38,837 bases of DNA from Streptomyces humi (GTDB taxonomy: Bacteria; Actinomycetota; Actinomycetes; Streptomycetales; Streptomycetaceae): the NCBI RefSeq assembly GCF_001005085.2, contig NZ_LBMU02000063.1, forward strand, positions 1 through 38,837, in the 5' to 3' direction. The first letter of the stretch is position 1. Each line of letters starts with the position of its first letter. The position numbers and the translations under genes are program-made. This document shows, piece by piece, positions 18,117 to 27,073 of the stretch. Below the pieces are notes generated by a model. The model worked only from the letters and a program-made list of their open reading frames with translations, searched no databases and was not told the origin of the DNA.

Positions 18117-18133
18117 CGACACGTCGTGTGTCG
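18117..18133. promoter_or_regulatory. 17-bp palindrome CGACAC-N5-GTGTCG
   Basis: Perfect 6-base arms lie between the aminotransferase and the pucR-type gene; outer GCCGC/GCGGC bases extend the symmetry. The GACACG core recurs in the repeats before nitrilase B, so it may be a regulator site, or it may be the distal part of a 3' hairpin. Confidence 0.4.
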
Positions 18134-18153
18134 ACTGCGGCGCCGTCGTGGCT

Positions 18154-18226
18154 GGTCGCGTGGTCCCCGCGCCCCTTCGAGGGCGTTGCACGAGGCCCCG
18201 TCGGGGGCGCGGGGAACTGCGCGACC
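18154..18226. repeat. Streptomyces-type intergenic palindromic element, copy 2
   Basis: Arms of 22-23 bases (18154-18175 and 18204-18226) pair GGTCGCG..CCCCGCGCCCC with GGGGCGCGGGGAACTGCGCGACC, with a few mismatches. The same core recurs at 20948-20962, and GGCTGGTCGCG at 9722. It sits directly upstream of the PucR-type gene and could form a large hairpin that separates its message from the aminotransferase message. Confidence 0.65.
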
Positions 18227-18285
18227 GGTCCCCACCGGCCCGCAGGCCGCCACACGCACCGAACCCGACCGAGGGACCACGCAAG

Positions 18286-19872
18286 ATGACCGCCACTTGG
18301 GAGCTCCCGAACGCCACAGACCCCGTACTGTCGGTCCGTCAGATCCTCGCGCTGGAGAGGGTCCTGGCCGGCGACCCCGAGGTGGTCGCCGGCACCGCCC
18401 ACCTCGACCGCCCCGTCCGCTGGGTGCACGTGGCCGAGGCCCCCGACGTCGGCGTCATGCTCAGCGGCGGCGAGATGGTCCTGACCACCGGCGTCCTGCT
18501 CGCCGGCGACGAGCACAAACAGGCCGAGTACATCCAGTCCCTGTACCGGGCCGAGGCCGCCGCGGTCGTCCTCGGCCTCGGCCGCGCCTTCCCGGCGGCC
18601 CCGGACGCGATGCGCCGCGCGGCGGACCGCTGCGGCCTGCCCCTGGTGGTCCTGCACCGCCCCTTCCCCTTCGCCGAGCTCACGGAGGAGGTCCAGTCCC
18701 GGCTGGTGCGCCGGAAGTTCGCCGCCGTCAGCCTCTCCGAGTCCGTCCGGACCGCCCTCACCGGTCTCATCACGGCCGACGCCCCCCTCCAGCGGCTCCT
18801 CGACGAAGTCGCCGTGCACAGCGCCTGCCCGGTCGTCGTCACCAACCTCGCGCACCGGGTGCTGGCCACCGCGGGGGAGCGGTCCGCGGTCGACGACGTG
18901 CTGCGCGACTGGGAGCGCATCGCACGGCAGGCCGGCGGCGCCGAGGGCGACGGCTGGATCCGCGCCGAACTGGCCGGCCGCGGCGAACGCTGGGGCCGGC
19001 TCATGCTCTGCGGCTACCGGGGCGACGCCGTCACCGGACGGCTGCTGGCCGACCGCGGCGCCGAGGCCCTCGTCCTGCACCGGATGCTCGGCGGCGGCTC
19101 CGCGCACAGCTGGGAGGAGCAGTCCGCGCAGAGCCTGCTCACCGACCTGGTCTCCGGGGTCGTACCGGCACGCCAACTGCTGCCCAGGGCACGGGCGGCG
19201 GGCCTGCCGGTCAACCGGCGCACCTTCGTGCCGCTCGTCGTGCGCGACTGCGACCCCGCCCGGCTGGAGCGGACCCTGCGCCTGCTCGGCCTGCCCGGAC
19301 TCGTCGCCGAACTCACCGAACACGTCACCGCCGTGCTCCTCAGCCTCGCCCGCGACCAGGACGCCGACGCCCTCGCCGCGCACTTCGCCACCCGGCTGCA
19401 CGGCGAGGCACCCCCGGACGCCACGGTGGTCGCCGCCGCGGGCCCCTGCACCGCCTGGGACGACGTGCCCGCCGGTCTGCGCGAGGCCCAGCACGTGGCC
19501 GACGCGGTCGCCGACACGACCACCGGCCTCACCCTCCCGGCGGTCGTACGGCTCAAGGACGTGCACCTGCGGGGTCTGATCCGGCTGCTGCGGGACGACC
19601 CGCACGTCCAGTCCTTCGCCGAGCGGGAGCTGGACGGGCTGCTCCGCGCCAACGGCACCGGCGCCGGCCAGGACCTGCTCGACGTGTTGCGGACCTACCT
19701 CGCCACCGGCCGCAACAAGTCCCGCACCGCCCAGCTCCACCATGTCTCCCGGCCCGCCCTGTACCGCAGGCTGGAGGCGATACAGACCCGGCTCGGCGTC
19801 GACCTCGACGATTTCGAGCAGGCGGCCTCCGTGCACATCGCACTCCTCGCGCATGACGCGCAACAGCAGTGA
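18286..19872 (+). CDS. PucR-family transcriptional regulator
   Basis: This 528-residue regulator has an N-terminal purine-catabolism PucR domain (about residues 15-135: VRQILALERVLAGDPEVVAG, VRWVHVAEAPDVGVMLSGGEMVLTTG). A GGDEF/CdaR-like central part follows. The C-terminal HTH is at about 462-522 (LDVLRTYLATGRNKSRTAQLHHVSRPALYRRLEAIQTRLG). PucR-type proteins control purine, allantoin or pyrimidine use, usually as activators. Its place inside the island makes it the likely local regulator. The ATG at 18286 is chosen because conserved residues follow; it lacks a clear ribosome binding site (GAGGGACCACGCAAG). It may bind the GACACG and GTGA(A/C)AC elements upstream of nitrilase B, which is an inference. 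Confidence 0.92.
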   Translation: MTATWELPNATDPVLSVRQILALERVLAGDPEVVAGTAHLDRPVRWVHVAEAPDVGVMLSGGEMVLTTGVLLAGDEHKQAEYIQSLYRAEAAAVVLGLGRAFPAAPDAMRRAADRCGLPLVVLHRPFPFAELTEEVQSRLVRRKFAAVSLSESVRTALTGLITADAPLQRLLDEVAVHSACPVVVTNLAHRVLATAGERSAVDDVLRDWERIARQAGGAEGDGWIRAELAGRGERWGRLMLCGYRGDAVTGRLLADRGAEALVLHRMLGGGSAHSWEEQSAQSLLTDLVSGVVPARQLLPRARAAGLPVNRRTFVPLVVRDCDPARLERTLRLLGLPGLVAELTEHVTAVLLSLARDQDADALAAHFATRLHGEAPPDATVVAAAGPCTAWDDVPAGLREAQHVADAVADTTTGLTLPAVVRLKDVHLRGLIRLLRDDPHVQSFAERELDGLLRANGTGAGQDLLDVLRTYLATGRNKSRTAQLHHVSRPALYRRLEAIQTRLGVDLDDFEQAASVHIALLAHDAQQQ

Positions 19873-19998
19873 AACACCGGACGACCTGGGAAAACGGCGG
19901 TGAAACATGAGTCATCGACAACGTGACACGGTGGCACGCCGACCGCCCGCAGACGTGACACGCTGGCAGTCGAAGGCCGCTCGCGGACTTCCTAGGCT
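19869..19998 (+). promoter_or_regulatory. Promoter and repeated operator-like elements before nitrilase B
   Basis: GTGA(A/C)AC occurs four times, at 19869, 19900, 19923 and 19955. The third lies in a 17-bp near-palindrome CGTGACACGGTGGCACG (19922-19938), and a degenerate copy follows 32 bases later (19954-19970). A TAGGCT -10 box is at 19993-19998; its -35 position, with no good hexamer, is directly next to the second copy. This layout fits a weak promoter needing an activator, plausibly the PucR-type protein encoded just upstream. Confidence 0.55.
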
Positions 19999-20040
19999 CC
20001 TCGCACCGAGCGACGCACCCCCGAGCTACCGGAGGTCCCG

Positions 20041-20883
20041 ATGAGCCGAGTGATCCGTGCCGCCCTCTTCCAGACCGCCTGGACCGGCGACAAGGAATCG
20101 ATGATCCAGGTCCACGAACAGGCGGCCCGCGACGCGGCCGCGCAGGGCGCCCAGGTCCTCTGCTTCCAGGAACTGTTCTACGGCCCCTACTTCTGCCAGG
20201 TGCAGGACAAGGCGTTCTACGAGTACGCCGAACAGGTCCCGGACGGCCCGGTCGTCCAGCGCTTCCAGGCCCTCGCCCGCGAACTCGGCCTCGTCCTGAT
20301 CCTGCCGGTGTACGAGGAGGAGCAGCCGGGCGTCCTCTACAACACCGCGGCCGTGATCGACGCCGACGGCTCCTACCTCGGCAAGTACCGGAAGCACCAC
20401 ATCCCCCAGGTCCCCGGGTTCTGGGAGAAGTTCTACTTCCGGCCGGGCAACGCCGGCTGGCCGGTCTTCGAGACGGCCGTCGGGAAGATCGGCGTCTACA
20501 TCTGCTACGACCGCCACTTCCCCGAGGGCTGGCGGGCGTTGGGCCTCGCCGGCGCCGAGATCGTCTTCAACCCGTCGGCCACCTCGCGCGGACTCTCCCG
20601 CTACCTCTGGCAGTTGGAGCAGCCGGCGGCGGCCGTCGCCAACGAGTACTTCGTCGGCGCGATCAACCGGGTCGGCGTGGAGGACCTCGGCGACAACGAC
20701 TTCTACGGCACCTCCTACTTCGTTGACCCGGAAGCCCAGTTCGTCGGCGAGGTGGCGAGCGACAAGGAGACCGAACTCGTCGTCCGCGACCTGGACCTGG
20801 CCAAGCTGCGCGAGGTCCGCGACCGCTGGCAGTTCTTCCGCGACCGCCGCCCCGACGCCTACGGCCCCCTGACGGCCCCGTAG
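20041..20883 (+). CDS. Nitrilase-superfamily amidohydrolase B (beta-ureidopropionase-like)
   Basis: This is a second 280-residue enzyme of the same length and plan as nitrilase A, with Glu44 (FQELF), Lys118 (GKYRKHHIP) and Cys155 (YICYDRHFPE). By eye about 70% of residues agree without gaps. Differences cluster near residues 45-65 (ELFYGPYFCQVQDKAFYEYAE against EVFNAPYFCQVQEPEHYRWAE) and 96-99. These regions line the substrate entrance in the family, so the two may prefer different carbamoyl substrates. GGAGG stands 5 bases before the ATG. It is followed by the hydantoinase gene, which would supply its substrate. N-carbamoylputrescine amidase activity is a less likely alternative. Confidence 0.93.
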   Translation: MSRVIRAALFQTAWTGDKESMIQVHEQAARDAAAQGAQVLCFQELFYGPYFCQVQDKAFYEYAEQVPDGPVVQRFQALARELGLVLILPVYEEEQPGVLYNTAAVIDADGSYLGKYRKHHIPQVPGFWEKFYFRPGNAGWPVFETAVGKIGVYICYDRHFPEGWRALGLAGAEIVFNPSATSRGLSRYLWQLEQPAAAVANEYFVGAINRVGVEDLGDNDFYGTSYFVDPEAQFVGEVASDKETELVVRDLDLAKLREVRDRWQFFRDRRPDAYGPLTAP

Positions 20884-20899
20884 AAGCACCCGTCGGAAG

Positions 20900-20947
20900 A
20901 GCGCCCCGTGAGGGGCGCTGGGGGTGCCCCCGGCCGAAGGCCGGGGG
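20900..20947 (+). terminator. Two tandem perfect hairpins between nitrilase B and the hydantoinase gene
   Basis: AGCGCCCC/GGGGCGCT with a 4-base loop (20900-20919) is followed by CCCCCGGCC/GGCCGGGGG with a 3-base loop (20927-20947). They may attenuate or end transcription, or stabilise a processed 3' end within the operon. Confidence 0.55.
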
Positions 20948-20962
20948 AGGAACTGCGCGACC
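20948..20962. repeat. Palindromic-element core, copy 3
   Basis: AGGAACTGCGCGACCAGCC (20948-20966) matches one arm of the element at 18204-18226 and the complement of GGCTGGTCGCG at 9722. It follows the tandem hairpins, so this spacer is probably a variant of the same dispersed element. Confidence 0.55.
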
Positions 20963-21004
20963 AGCCACGTCGGACCTGCATGTGACCACGAAGGAGAGGA
21001 CCCC

Positions 21005-22408
21005 ATGACCGGCCGGACAGTAATCCGCGGCGGACTCGTCATCACCGCGTCCGACGAGATCCACGCCGACGTCCTGATCGAGGACGGCCGCATCGCCGCC
21101 CTCGCGGCGACGGGCACACCCGCCGCGGACGCGTTCACCGCCGAGCGCACCATCGACGCCACCGGCAAGTACGTCATCCCGGGCGGTGTCGACGCCCACA
21201 CCCACATGGAGCTGCCGTTCGGCGGCACCTTCGCCTCCGACACCTTCGAGACCGGCACCCGGGCCGCCGCCTGGGGCGGCACCACCACCATCGTCGACTT
21301 CGCCGTGCAGAGCGTCGGCCACAGCCTGCGCGAGGGCCTCGACACCTGGCACGCCAAGGCCGAGGGCAACTGCGCCATCGACTACGGCTTCCACATGATC
21401 GTCTCCGATGTGAACCAGGAGACGCTGAAGGAGATGGACCTGCTGGTGGAGGAGGGGGTGACCTCCTTCAAGCAGTTCATGGCCTACCCCGGTGTCTTCT
21501 ACTCCGACGACGGCCAGATCCTGCGCGCCATGCAGCGCTCCGCCGAGAACGGCGGCCTGATCATGATGCACGCCGAGAACGGCATCGCCATCGACGTGCT
21601 GGTGGAACAGGCACTGGCACGCGGCGAGACCGATCCGCGGTACCACGGCGAGGTGCGCAAGGCGCTGCTCGAAGCCGAGGCCACGCACCGGGCCATCAAG
21701 CTCGCCCAGGTCGCCGGCGCCCCTCTCTACGTCGTGCACGTCTCGGCGATGGAGGCCGTCGCCGAGCTGGCGCGGGCCCGGGACGAGGGGCTTCCGGTCT
21801 TCGGCGAGACCTGTCCGCAGTACCTCTTCCTGTCGACGGACAACCTTGCCGAACCCGACTTCGAGGGCTCGAAGTACGTGTGCAGCACGCCGCTCCGCCC
21901 CAGGGAGCACCAGGCCAAGCTCTGGCAGGGGCTGCGCACCGACGACCTCCAGGTGGTCTCCACCGACCACTGCCCCTTCTGCTTCGTGGGCCAGAAGGAA
22001 CTGGGCCGCGGCGACTTCTCGAAGATCCCCAACGGTCTGCCCGGCGTGGAGAACCGGATGGACCTGCTCCACCAGGCCGTCGTCGACGGCCACCTCTCCC
22101 GCCGCCGCTGGATCGAGATCGCCTGCGCCAACCCGGCCCGGATGTTCGGGATGTACCCGAAGAAGGGCACCATCACCCCGGGCGCCGACGCCGACGTCGT
22201 CATCTACGACCCGCACGCCGAGCAGACCGTCTCCGCCGAGACCCACCACATGAACGTCGACTACTCGGCGTACGAGGGCAGGCGTCTCACCGGCCGGGTC
22301 GAGACCGTCCTCTCGCGCGGCGTACCCGTCATCACCGAGCGGGAGTACACCGGACACGCCGGGCACGGCGTCTACACCCCGCGCTCCACCTGTCAGTACC
22401 TCAACTAG
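21005..22408 (+). CDS. hydA: Dihydropyrimidinase / D-hydantoinase
   Basis: This 467-residue amidohydrolase-superfamily enzyme opens the ring of dihydropyrimidines or 5-substituted hydantoins to N-carbamoyl amino acids. The binuclear metal site is visible: H65 and H67 (DAHTHMEL), Lys156 in TSFKQFMAYPG (the carboxylated lysine), His in YVVHVSAMEA, and Asp in VSTDHCPFC. FSKIPNGLPGVENRM is typical of hydantoinases and dihydropyrimidinases. AAGGAGAGG stands before the ATG. The LLM oxidoreductase gene follows after 11 bases, so the two are surely co-transcribed. Sequence alone does not separate hydantoin from dihydrouracil as main substrate. Confidence 0.95.
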   Translation: MTGRTVIRGGLVITASDEIHADVLIEDGRIAALAATGTPAADAFTAERTIDATGKYVIPGGVDAHTHMELPFGGTFASDTFETGTRAAAWGGTTTIVDFAVQSVGHSLREGLDTWHAKAEGNCAIDYGFHMIVSDVNQETLKEMDLLVEEGVTSFKQFMAYPGVFYSDDGQILRAMQRSAENGGLIMMHAENGIAIDVLVEQALARGETDPRYHGEVRKALLEAEATHRAIKLAQVAGAPLYVVHVSAMEAVAELARARDEGLPVFGETCPQYLFLSTDNLAEPDFEGSKYVCSTPLRPREHQAKLWQGLRTDDLQVVSTDHCPFCFVGQKELGRGDFSKIPNGLPGVENRMDLLHQAVVDGHLSRRRWIEIACANPARMFGMYPKKGTITPGADADVVIYDPHAEQTVSAETHHMNVDYSAYEGRRLTGRVETVLSRGVPVITEREYTGHAGHGVYTPRSTCQYLN

Positions 22409-22419
22409 GAGTGGCGCCG

Positions 22420-23442
22420 ATGGACTTCGGACTCGTCCTACAGACCGACCCGCCCGCCTCCCGTGTCATCAGCCTGATGAAACGGGCCGAACGCAACGGC
22501 TTCTCGTACGGCTGGACCTTCGACTCGGCCGTGCTCTGGCAGGAGCCGTTCGTGATCTACAGCCAGATCCTCGCCAACACCACCAAGCTGACGGTGGGGC
22601 CCATGGTCACCAACCCCGGCACCCGCACCTGGGAGGTCACCGCCTCCACCTTCGCCACCCTGAACGACATGTTCGGCAACAGAACCGTCTGCGGTATCGG
22701 CCGCGGCGACTCCGCGATGCGGGTGGCGGGCCGCAAGCCCAACACGCTCGCCCGGATCAGCGAGGCCATGAAGGTGATCCGCGCCCTCGGCAGCGGCGGC
22801 GAGGCCGACTTCGGGGACGGCACGGTGATCAGGTTCCCCTGGATCAAGCCGGGTGCCAGGCTGCCCGTCTGGATGGCCGCGTACGGTCCGAAGGCCCTGA
22901 AGATGACCGGCGAGGAGGCCGACGGCTTCATCCTCCAGCTCTCCGACCTCTACCTCACCGAGTACATGGTGAAGGCGGTGAAGGACGCGGCCGTCGCCGT
23001 CGGCCGCGATCCGTCCGAGGTGCGGATCTGTGTCGCCGCCCCCGCGTACGTCACGGAGGACGACTCCCCCGAGGCCCTTGCGCACGCCCGCGACCAGTGC
23101 CGCTGGTTCGGCGGCATGGTCGGCAACCACGTCGCCGACCTGGTCGCCAAGTACGGCGCGCACTCCGCCGCCGTTCCCGACGAACTCACCGACTACATCA
23201 AGGCCCGCCAGGGGTACGACTACTCCCACCACGGACGCAGCGGCAACCCCGACACCGAGTTCGTGCCCGACGAGATCGTGGACCGCTTCTGTGTCATCGG
23301 GCCGGTGGAGAAGCACATCGAGAAGCTGACCGCGCTGCGGGAACTGGGCGTGGACCAGTTCGCCGTCTACGACATGCACGACGCGCAGGAGGCCACCATC
23401 GACGCGTACGGGACGAAGGTCATCCCCGCCGTCAACGGTTAG
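22420..23442 (+). CDS. Luciferase-like (LLM class) flavin or F420-dependent oxidoreductase
   Basis: This 340-residue TIM-barrel protein of the bacterial-luciferase family fits the subgroup I recall as TIGR03842, predicted F420-dependent. It starts MDFGLVLQTDPPASRVI. GPMVTNPGTRTWEVTASTFATLNDMFGNRTVCGIGRGDSA is typical of LLM cofactor-binding regions, as is LPVWMAAYGPKALKMTGEEADGFILQ. It sits between the hydantoinase and the NCS1 permease genes. RutA, which opens uracil oxidatively, belongs to the same superfamily, but this protein is not RutA by its N-terminus. It might reduce or oxidise a pyrimidine or hydantoin precursor. The ATG at 22420 follows GGAGTGGCGCCG. Confidence 0.9.
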   Translation: MDFGLVLQTDPPASRVISLMKRAERNGFSYGWTFDSAVLWQEPFVIYSQILANTTKLTVGPMVTNPGTRTWEVTASTFATLNDMFGNRTVCGIGRGDSAMRVAGRKPNTLARISEAMKVIRALGSGGEADFGDGTVIRFPWIKPGARLPVWMAAYGPKALKMTGEEADGFILQLSDLYLTEYMVKAVKDAAVAVGRDPSEVRICVAAPAYVTEDDSPEALAHARDQCRWFGGMVGNHVADLVAKYGAHSAAVPDELTDYIKARQGYDYSHHGRSGNPDTEFVPDEIVDRFCVIGPVEKHIEKLTALRELGVDQFAVYDMHDAQEATIDAYGTKVIPAVNG

Positions 23443-23462
23443 CCGCCCCCTCGCCATCGGTC

Positions 23463-23491
23463 TCCCCCTTCCCGCCGTCCCGGGGAGGGGG
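23463..23491 (+). terminator. Imperfect GC-rich hairpin between the LLM and permease genes
   Basis: CCCCC (23464-23468) pairs with GGGGG (23487-23491), with a further CCC/GGG inside and one bulged base. It lies 20 bases past the LLM stop and may give partial termination. Confidence 0.4.
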
Positions 23492-23574
23492 TCAGGGCGC
23501 ACCCCACTCGCGTACCCCCCCAGCCCGCCCGCACGGCCTCTCTCCCGTCCCACCTCACCCCGATTGGCCTGCCC

Positions 23575-25095
<1,521 letters not shown>

Positions 25096-25104
25096 CGCGT
25101 GCAG

Positions 25105-25130
25105 GGGCAGCCGGTGGCTACTGGCTGCCC
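25105..25130. terminator. Bidirectional terminator between convergent genes
   Basis: GGGCAGCC (25105-25112) and GGCTGCCC (25123-25130) form a perfect 8-bp stem. It spans the 22-bp gap after the permease gene and the stop region of the leftward secreted-protein gene. Confidence 0.55.
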
Positions 25131-25807
25131 TTCAGCGCGGTCACCGCGCTCTTGGCGGCCTTGATGGCGCCCTTGTTGATCTCGTCCGTGTCCGGCGCCT
25201 TCTTGTTCTCGAAGTCGCTGCCGTTGTAGGTGACGATCACCAGCGCGTTGGACACCTGGGCCATCACCACGCCCTCGCGGGTCTGCTGTTTGTCCTCGGT
25301 GGTGAGGTTCACGACCGAGTATCCGTTGTCGCCGAGTCCCGGCACCGCCCCGCCGCCGCTCTTCTCGGCGACCCGGGACCGGTACTCCTTCGCGGCCGCC
25401 GTGTCCGTGTCCATGATCTCGAAGGAGACGTCGAGCCAGCGGTAGTCGTATCCCTTGAGCGCGTTCCACGAGCAGGTGCGGCGCAGCTTGGTGTCCGTGG
25501 AGGGGATCTCCTTGCCGGCCGTCTTCGCGCCGGGCACCAGGGACTTGATGGTGGCCACCGGGATGGACCCGCAGGGGGCCGGCGAGGCGGTGTACGTCTT
25601 CGCGCCGGCCGCCGCCGTCGTCGCCGAGGACGACGACGAGGTGTCGTCCGTCGACTGGCCGGCCGACTGCTGGGTCGAGGTGCCGCCGGAGGCGCCGGTG
25701 GACGTCGTCCGGTCCGGGCCGGACGCCATCGCCCAGCCCGCGCAGGCGAGCACGGCGACCGGCGTCAGGCGCGCGGTGAGGGCGAGCGGCAGTGGAAGAG
25801 AACGCAA
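25118..25807 (-). CDS. Secreted or lipid-anchored DUF3558-like protein
   Basis: The 229-residue product begins with a hydrophobic stretch ending VAVLACAGWAMAS, possibly a weak lipobox (VLAC), then a Ser/Thr/Gly-rich spacer (about 30-65). The domain has two cysteines (PCGSIPVATIKSLVPGA and RTCSWNALKG), a VPGLGDNGYSVV motif and VSNALVIVTYNGSD. The pattern Cys, CxW, GLGD resembles DUF3558 lipoproteins of actinobacteria; the match is from memory. I chose TTG at 25807, which has GAGAAG 6 bases upstream, because no ATG or GTG precedes the hydrophobic segment in coding-like sequence. Two 25-bp direct repeats lie 150-206 bases upstream. Confidence 0.7.
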   Translation of the reverse strand: MRSLPLPLALTARLTPVAVLACAGWAMASGPDRTTSTGASGGTSTQQSAGQSTDDTSSSSSATTAAAGAKTYTASPAPCGSIPVATIKSLVPGAKTAGKEIPSTDTKLRRTCSWNALKGYDYRWLDVSFEIMDTDTAAAKEYRSRVAEKSGGGAVPGLGDNGYSVVNLTTEDKQQTREGVVMAQVSNALVIVTYNGSDFENKKAPDTDEINKGAIKAAKSAVTALKGSQ

Positions 25808-25955
25808 GTCGCACTTCTCGCTGGGGGACGGTGTGCGGAGGAGTCCACACTGCGGACGGGACGCCAGTCTCACACGTGTCCCTGTGGGGTGGAAGTGGAA
25901 TCGGCGCCTTGCCTGTGAGGCGGCTGCGGAGCCTTGTTGACGGCCTCGTGAGGGC

Positions 25956-26013
25956 GTCCCCCTACATCCGGAATGTCGTGCGTCCACGGTCCCCGTACAT
26001 CCGGAATGTCGTG
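25956..26013 (-). repeat. Pair of 25-bp direct repeats with internal ACAT...ATGT symmetry
   Basis: Copies 25956-25980 and 25989-26013 agree at 24 of 25 positions and are spaced 33 bases start to start, about three helical turns. Each contains ACATCCGGAATGT, with inverted arms ACAT/ATGT. They stand upstream of the secreted-protein gene and downstream of the GlsB-type gene, and look like tandem operators. Confidence 0.6.
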
Positions 26014-26079
26014 ACTGGGGCGGGCCGTCGAGGGTGACCGGAGTCACCGTCGGGCCCGCCCGGCCCGTGCCCGGCGGGT

Positions 26080-26346
26080 TCAGTCGCGTGAGTTGCCGAA
26101 GAGCAGCCGGTAGCCGACGAGCAGGACCAGCGAGCCGGCGACGGCGGCGCCCCAGGTGTAGAGGTCGAAGAAGTGCTTCTCGACCGGGCGGTCGAGGAAG
26201 CGGGCGGAGAGCCAGCCGCCGACGAAGGCGCCCGCGATGCCGATGAGGGTGGTGCCGATCAGGCCACCCGGGTCGCGGCCGGGCAGCAGGACCTTGGCGA
26301 TGGCTCCGGCGAGGAGGCCGAGGATGATCCAGCCGATGATGCCCAC
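26080..26346 (-). CDS. GlsB/YeaQ/YmgE family stress-response membrane protein
   Basis: This 88-residue protein has three hydrophobic segments (about 3-22, 30-49, 64-82), starting MGIIGWIILGLLAGAIAKVLLPG and including GGLIGTTLIGIAGAFVGGWLSARF. This is the transglycosylase-associated/GlsB family, small envelope proteins linked to stress. The GTG start follows GGGAGGACTACCAAC. The upstream region shared with the ArsR gene has TTGCCTTG twice and TTGCGCAA. The exact role is unknown. Confidence 0.9.
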   Translation of the reverse strand: MGIIGWIILGLLAGAIAKVLLPGRDPGGLIGTTLIGIAGAFVGGWLSARFLDRPVEKHFFDLYTWGAAVAGSLVLLVGYRLLFGNSRD

Positions 26347-26372
26347 GTTGGTAGTCCTCCCAGTACGGGGTG

Positions 26373-26401
26373 TTGCCTTGCTGAGTTGCCTTGTTGCGCA
26401 A
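26373..26401. promoter_or_regulatory. Operator-like cluster: TTGCCTTG repeats and TTGCGCAA palindrome
   Basis: TTGCCTTG (26373-26380), five bases, TTGCCTTG (26386-26393) and the perfect palindrome TTGCGCAA (26394-26401) lie just upstream of the glsB-type gene. The same TTGCGCAA occurs at 27064-27071 before the LCP gene, on the other side of the ArsR gene. On the complementary strand CATAAA next to it could be a -10 box. Confidence 0.5.
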
Positions 26402-26532
26402 GTTTATGAAGGTCTCGGGGCCTCGGCGGCGCCTGCCGCCGAGCCGTCGACGACCTGTCACCCGCTCATGACAATGCGGCGGGAAAGCGACGGGTTCCGC
26501 GCGGGCCGTGCGGTGCCGGGTGACGGCGCGCC

Positions 26533-26538
26533 TACACT
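26533..26538 (+). promoter_or_regulatory. -10 box TACACT for the ArsR gene
   Basis: TACACT lies 42 bases before the chosen start codon. The -35 position lacks a good hexamer, so this is only a plausible promoter. Confidence 0.35.
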
Positions 26539-26580
26539 GAGTGGGCGTCTGTGCCGGGGCTGTGACGGGAGGGAGTGGCT

Positions 26581-26943
26581 GTGGAGGAGAACGCCGGTGG
26601 CTTCATGGAACCCTCCGACGGGGTGCTGACGGAGGCGGCCGCGGTGTTCGGGCTGCTCGCCTCGCCGGCCCGGCTGCATCTCATGTGGGCGCTCTCCCAG
26701 GGTGAGAGCGACGTGACGTGCCTCGCCGACCGGGTCGGCGGTGCGCTGCCCGCCGTCAGCCAGCACCTGGCGAAGCTCAAGCTGGCCGGGCTGGTGCGCT
26801 CCCGCCGCGAGGGACGGCGGCAGATCTACTACGTGGACGATCCGGATATCGTGACGGTGGTGCGGGTGACCGTCGGCCAGCTGACCGCCCGCTCCCGGCA
26901 GGTTCCGGCGCCGGTGCGCCGGCTGCGGCAGGCGGGTGTCTGA
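26581..26943 (+). CDS. ArsR-family winged-helix regulator
   Basis: This 120-residue repressor-type protein has the fold helix GVLTEAAAVFGLLASPARLHLMWAL, the HTH TCLADRVGGALPAVSQHLAKLKLAGLV and the wing SRREGRRQIYYVDDPDI. One cysteine (DVTCLADRV) lies where ArsR relatives bind metal, but the usual second cysteine and the alpha-5 His/Asp pairs are missing. It may therefore not sense metals in the standard way. GGAGGGAG ends 5 bases before the GTG at 26581; an in-frame GTG at 26575 overlaps it. No metal transporter is nearby. Its neighbours are a GlsB-type stress protein and an LCP cell-wall enzyme, both preceded by TTGCGCAA palindromes, so it may control these. Confidence 0.9.
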   Translation: MEENAGGFMEPSDGVLTEAAAVFGLLASPARLHLMWALSQGESDVTCLADRVGGALPAVSQHLAKLKLAGLVRSRREGRRQIYYVDDPDIVTVVRVTVGQLTARSRQVPAPVRRLRQAGV

Positions 26944-27061
26944 GCGCGCCGGATCGCACGTTCGTATGAGGGGTGACGTAAAGGTCGCGCCGGAGGTTCC
27001 ATGACATCCCTCACCTGTGAATTCGGGCGGCCTTTGTGCTGTCCGGGCTGTGGGTTTGTTA

Positions 27062-27073
27062 GATTGCGCAATC
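27062..27073 (+). promoter_or_regulatory. 12-bp palindrome GATTGCGCAATC upstream of the LCP gene
   Basis: The perfect palindrome is flanked by GGGTT (27052-27056) and AACCC (27078-27082), extending the symmetry. It overlaps a TTAGAT/TAGATT -10-like stretch about 100 bases before the LCP start. Its core equals the TTGCGCAA at 26394, which suggests one shared regulator, most simply the ArsR protein encoded between them. Confidence 0.5.

Noticed and set aside
16792..19908. 1038-codon leftward open frame
   Set aside because: It lies antisense to the aminotransferase and PucR-type genes, has no family motifs and an Arg/Gly/Val-rich composition typical of the antisense shadow of high-GC genes.
25956..26013. 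GGAAT sequences as SigR-type promoter -35 boxes
   Set aside because: No GTT -10 element at 18-19 bases downstream of either copy.
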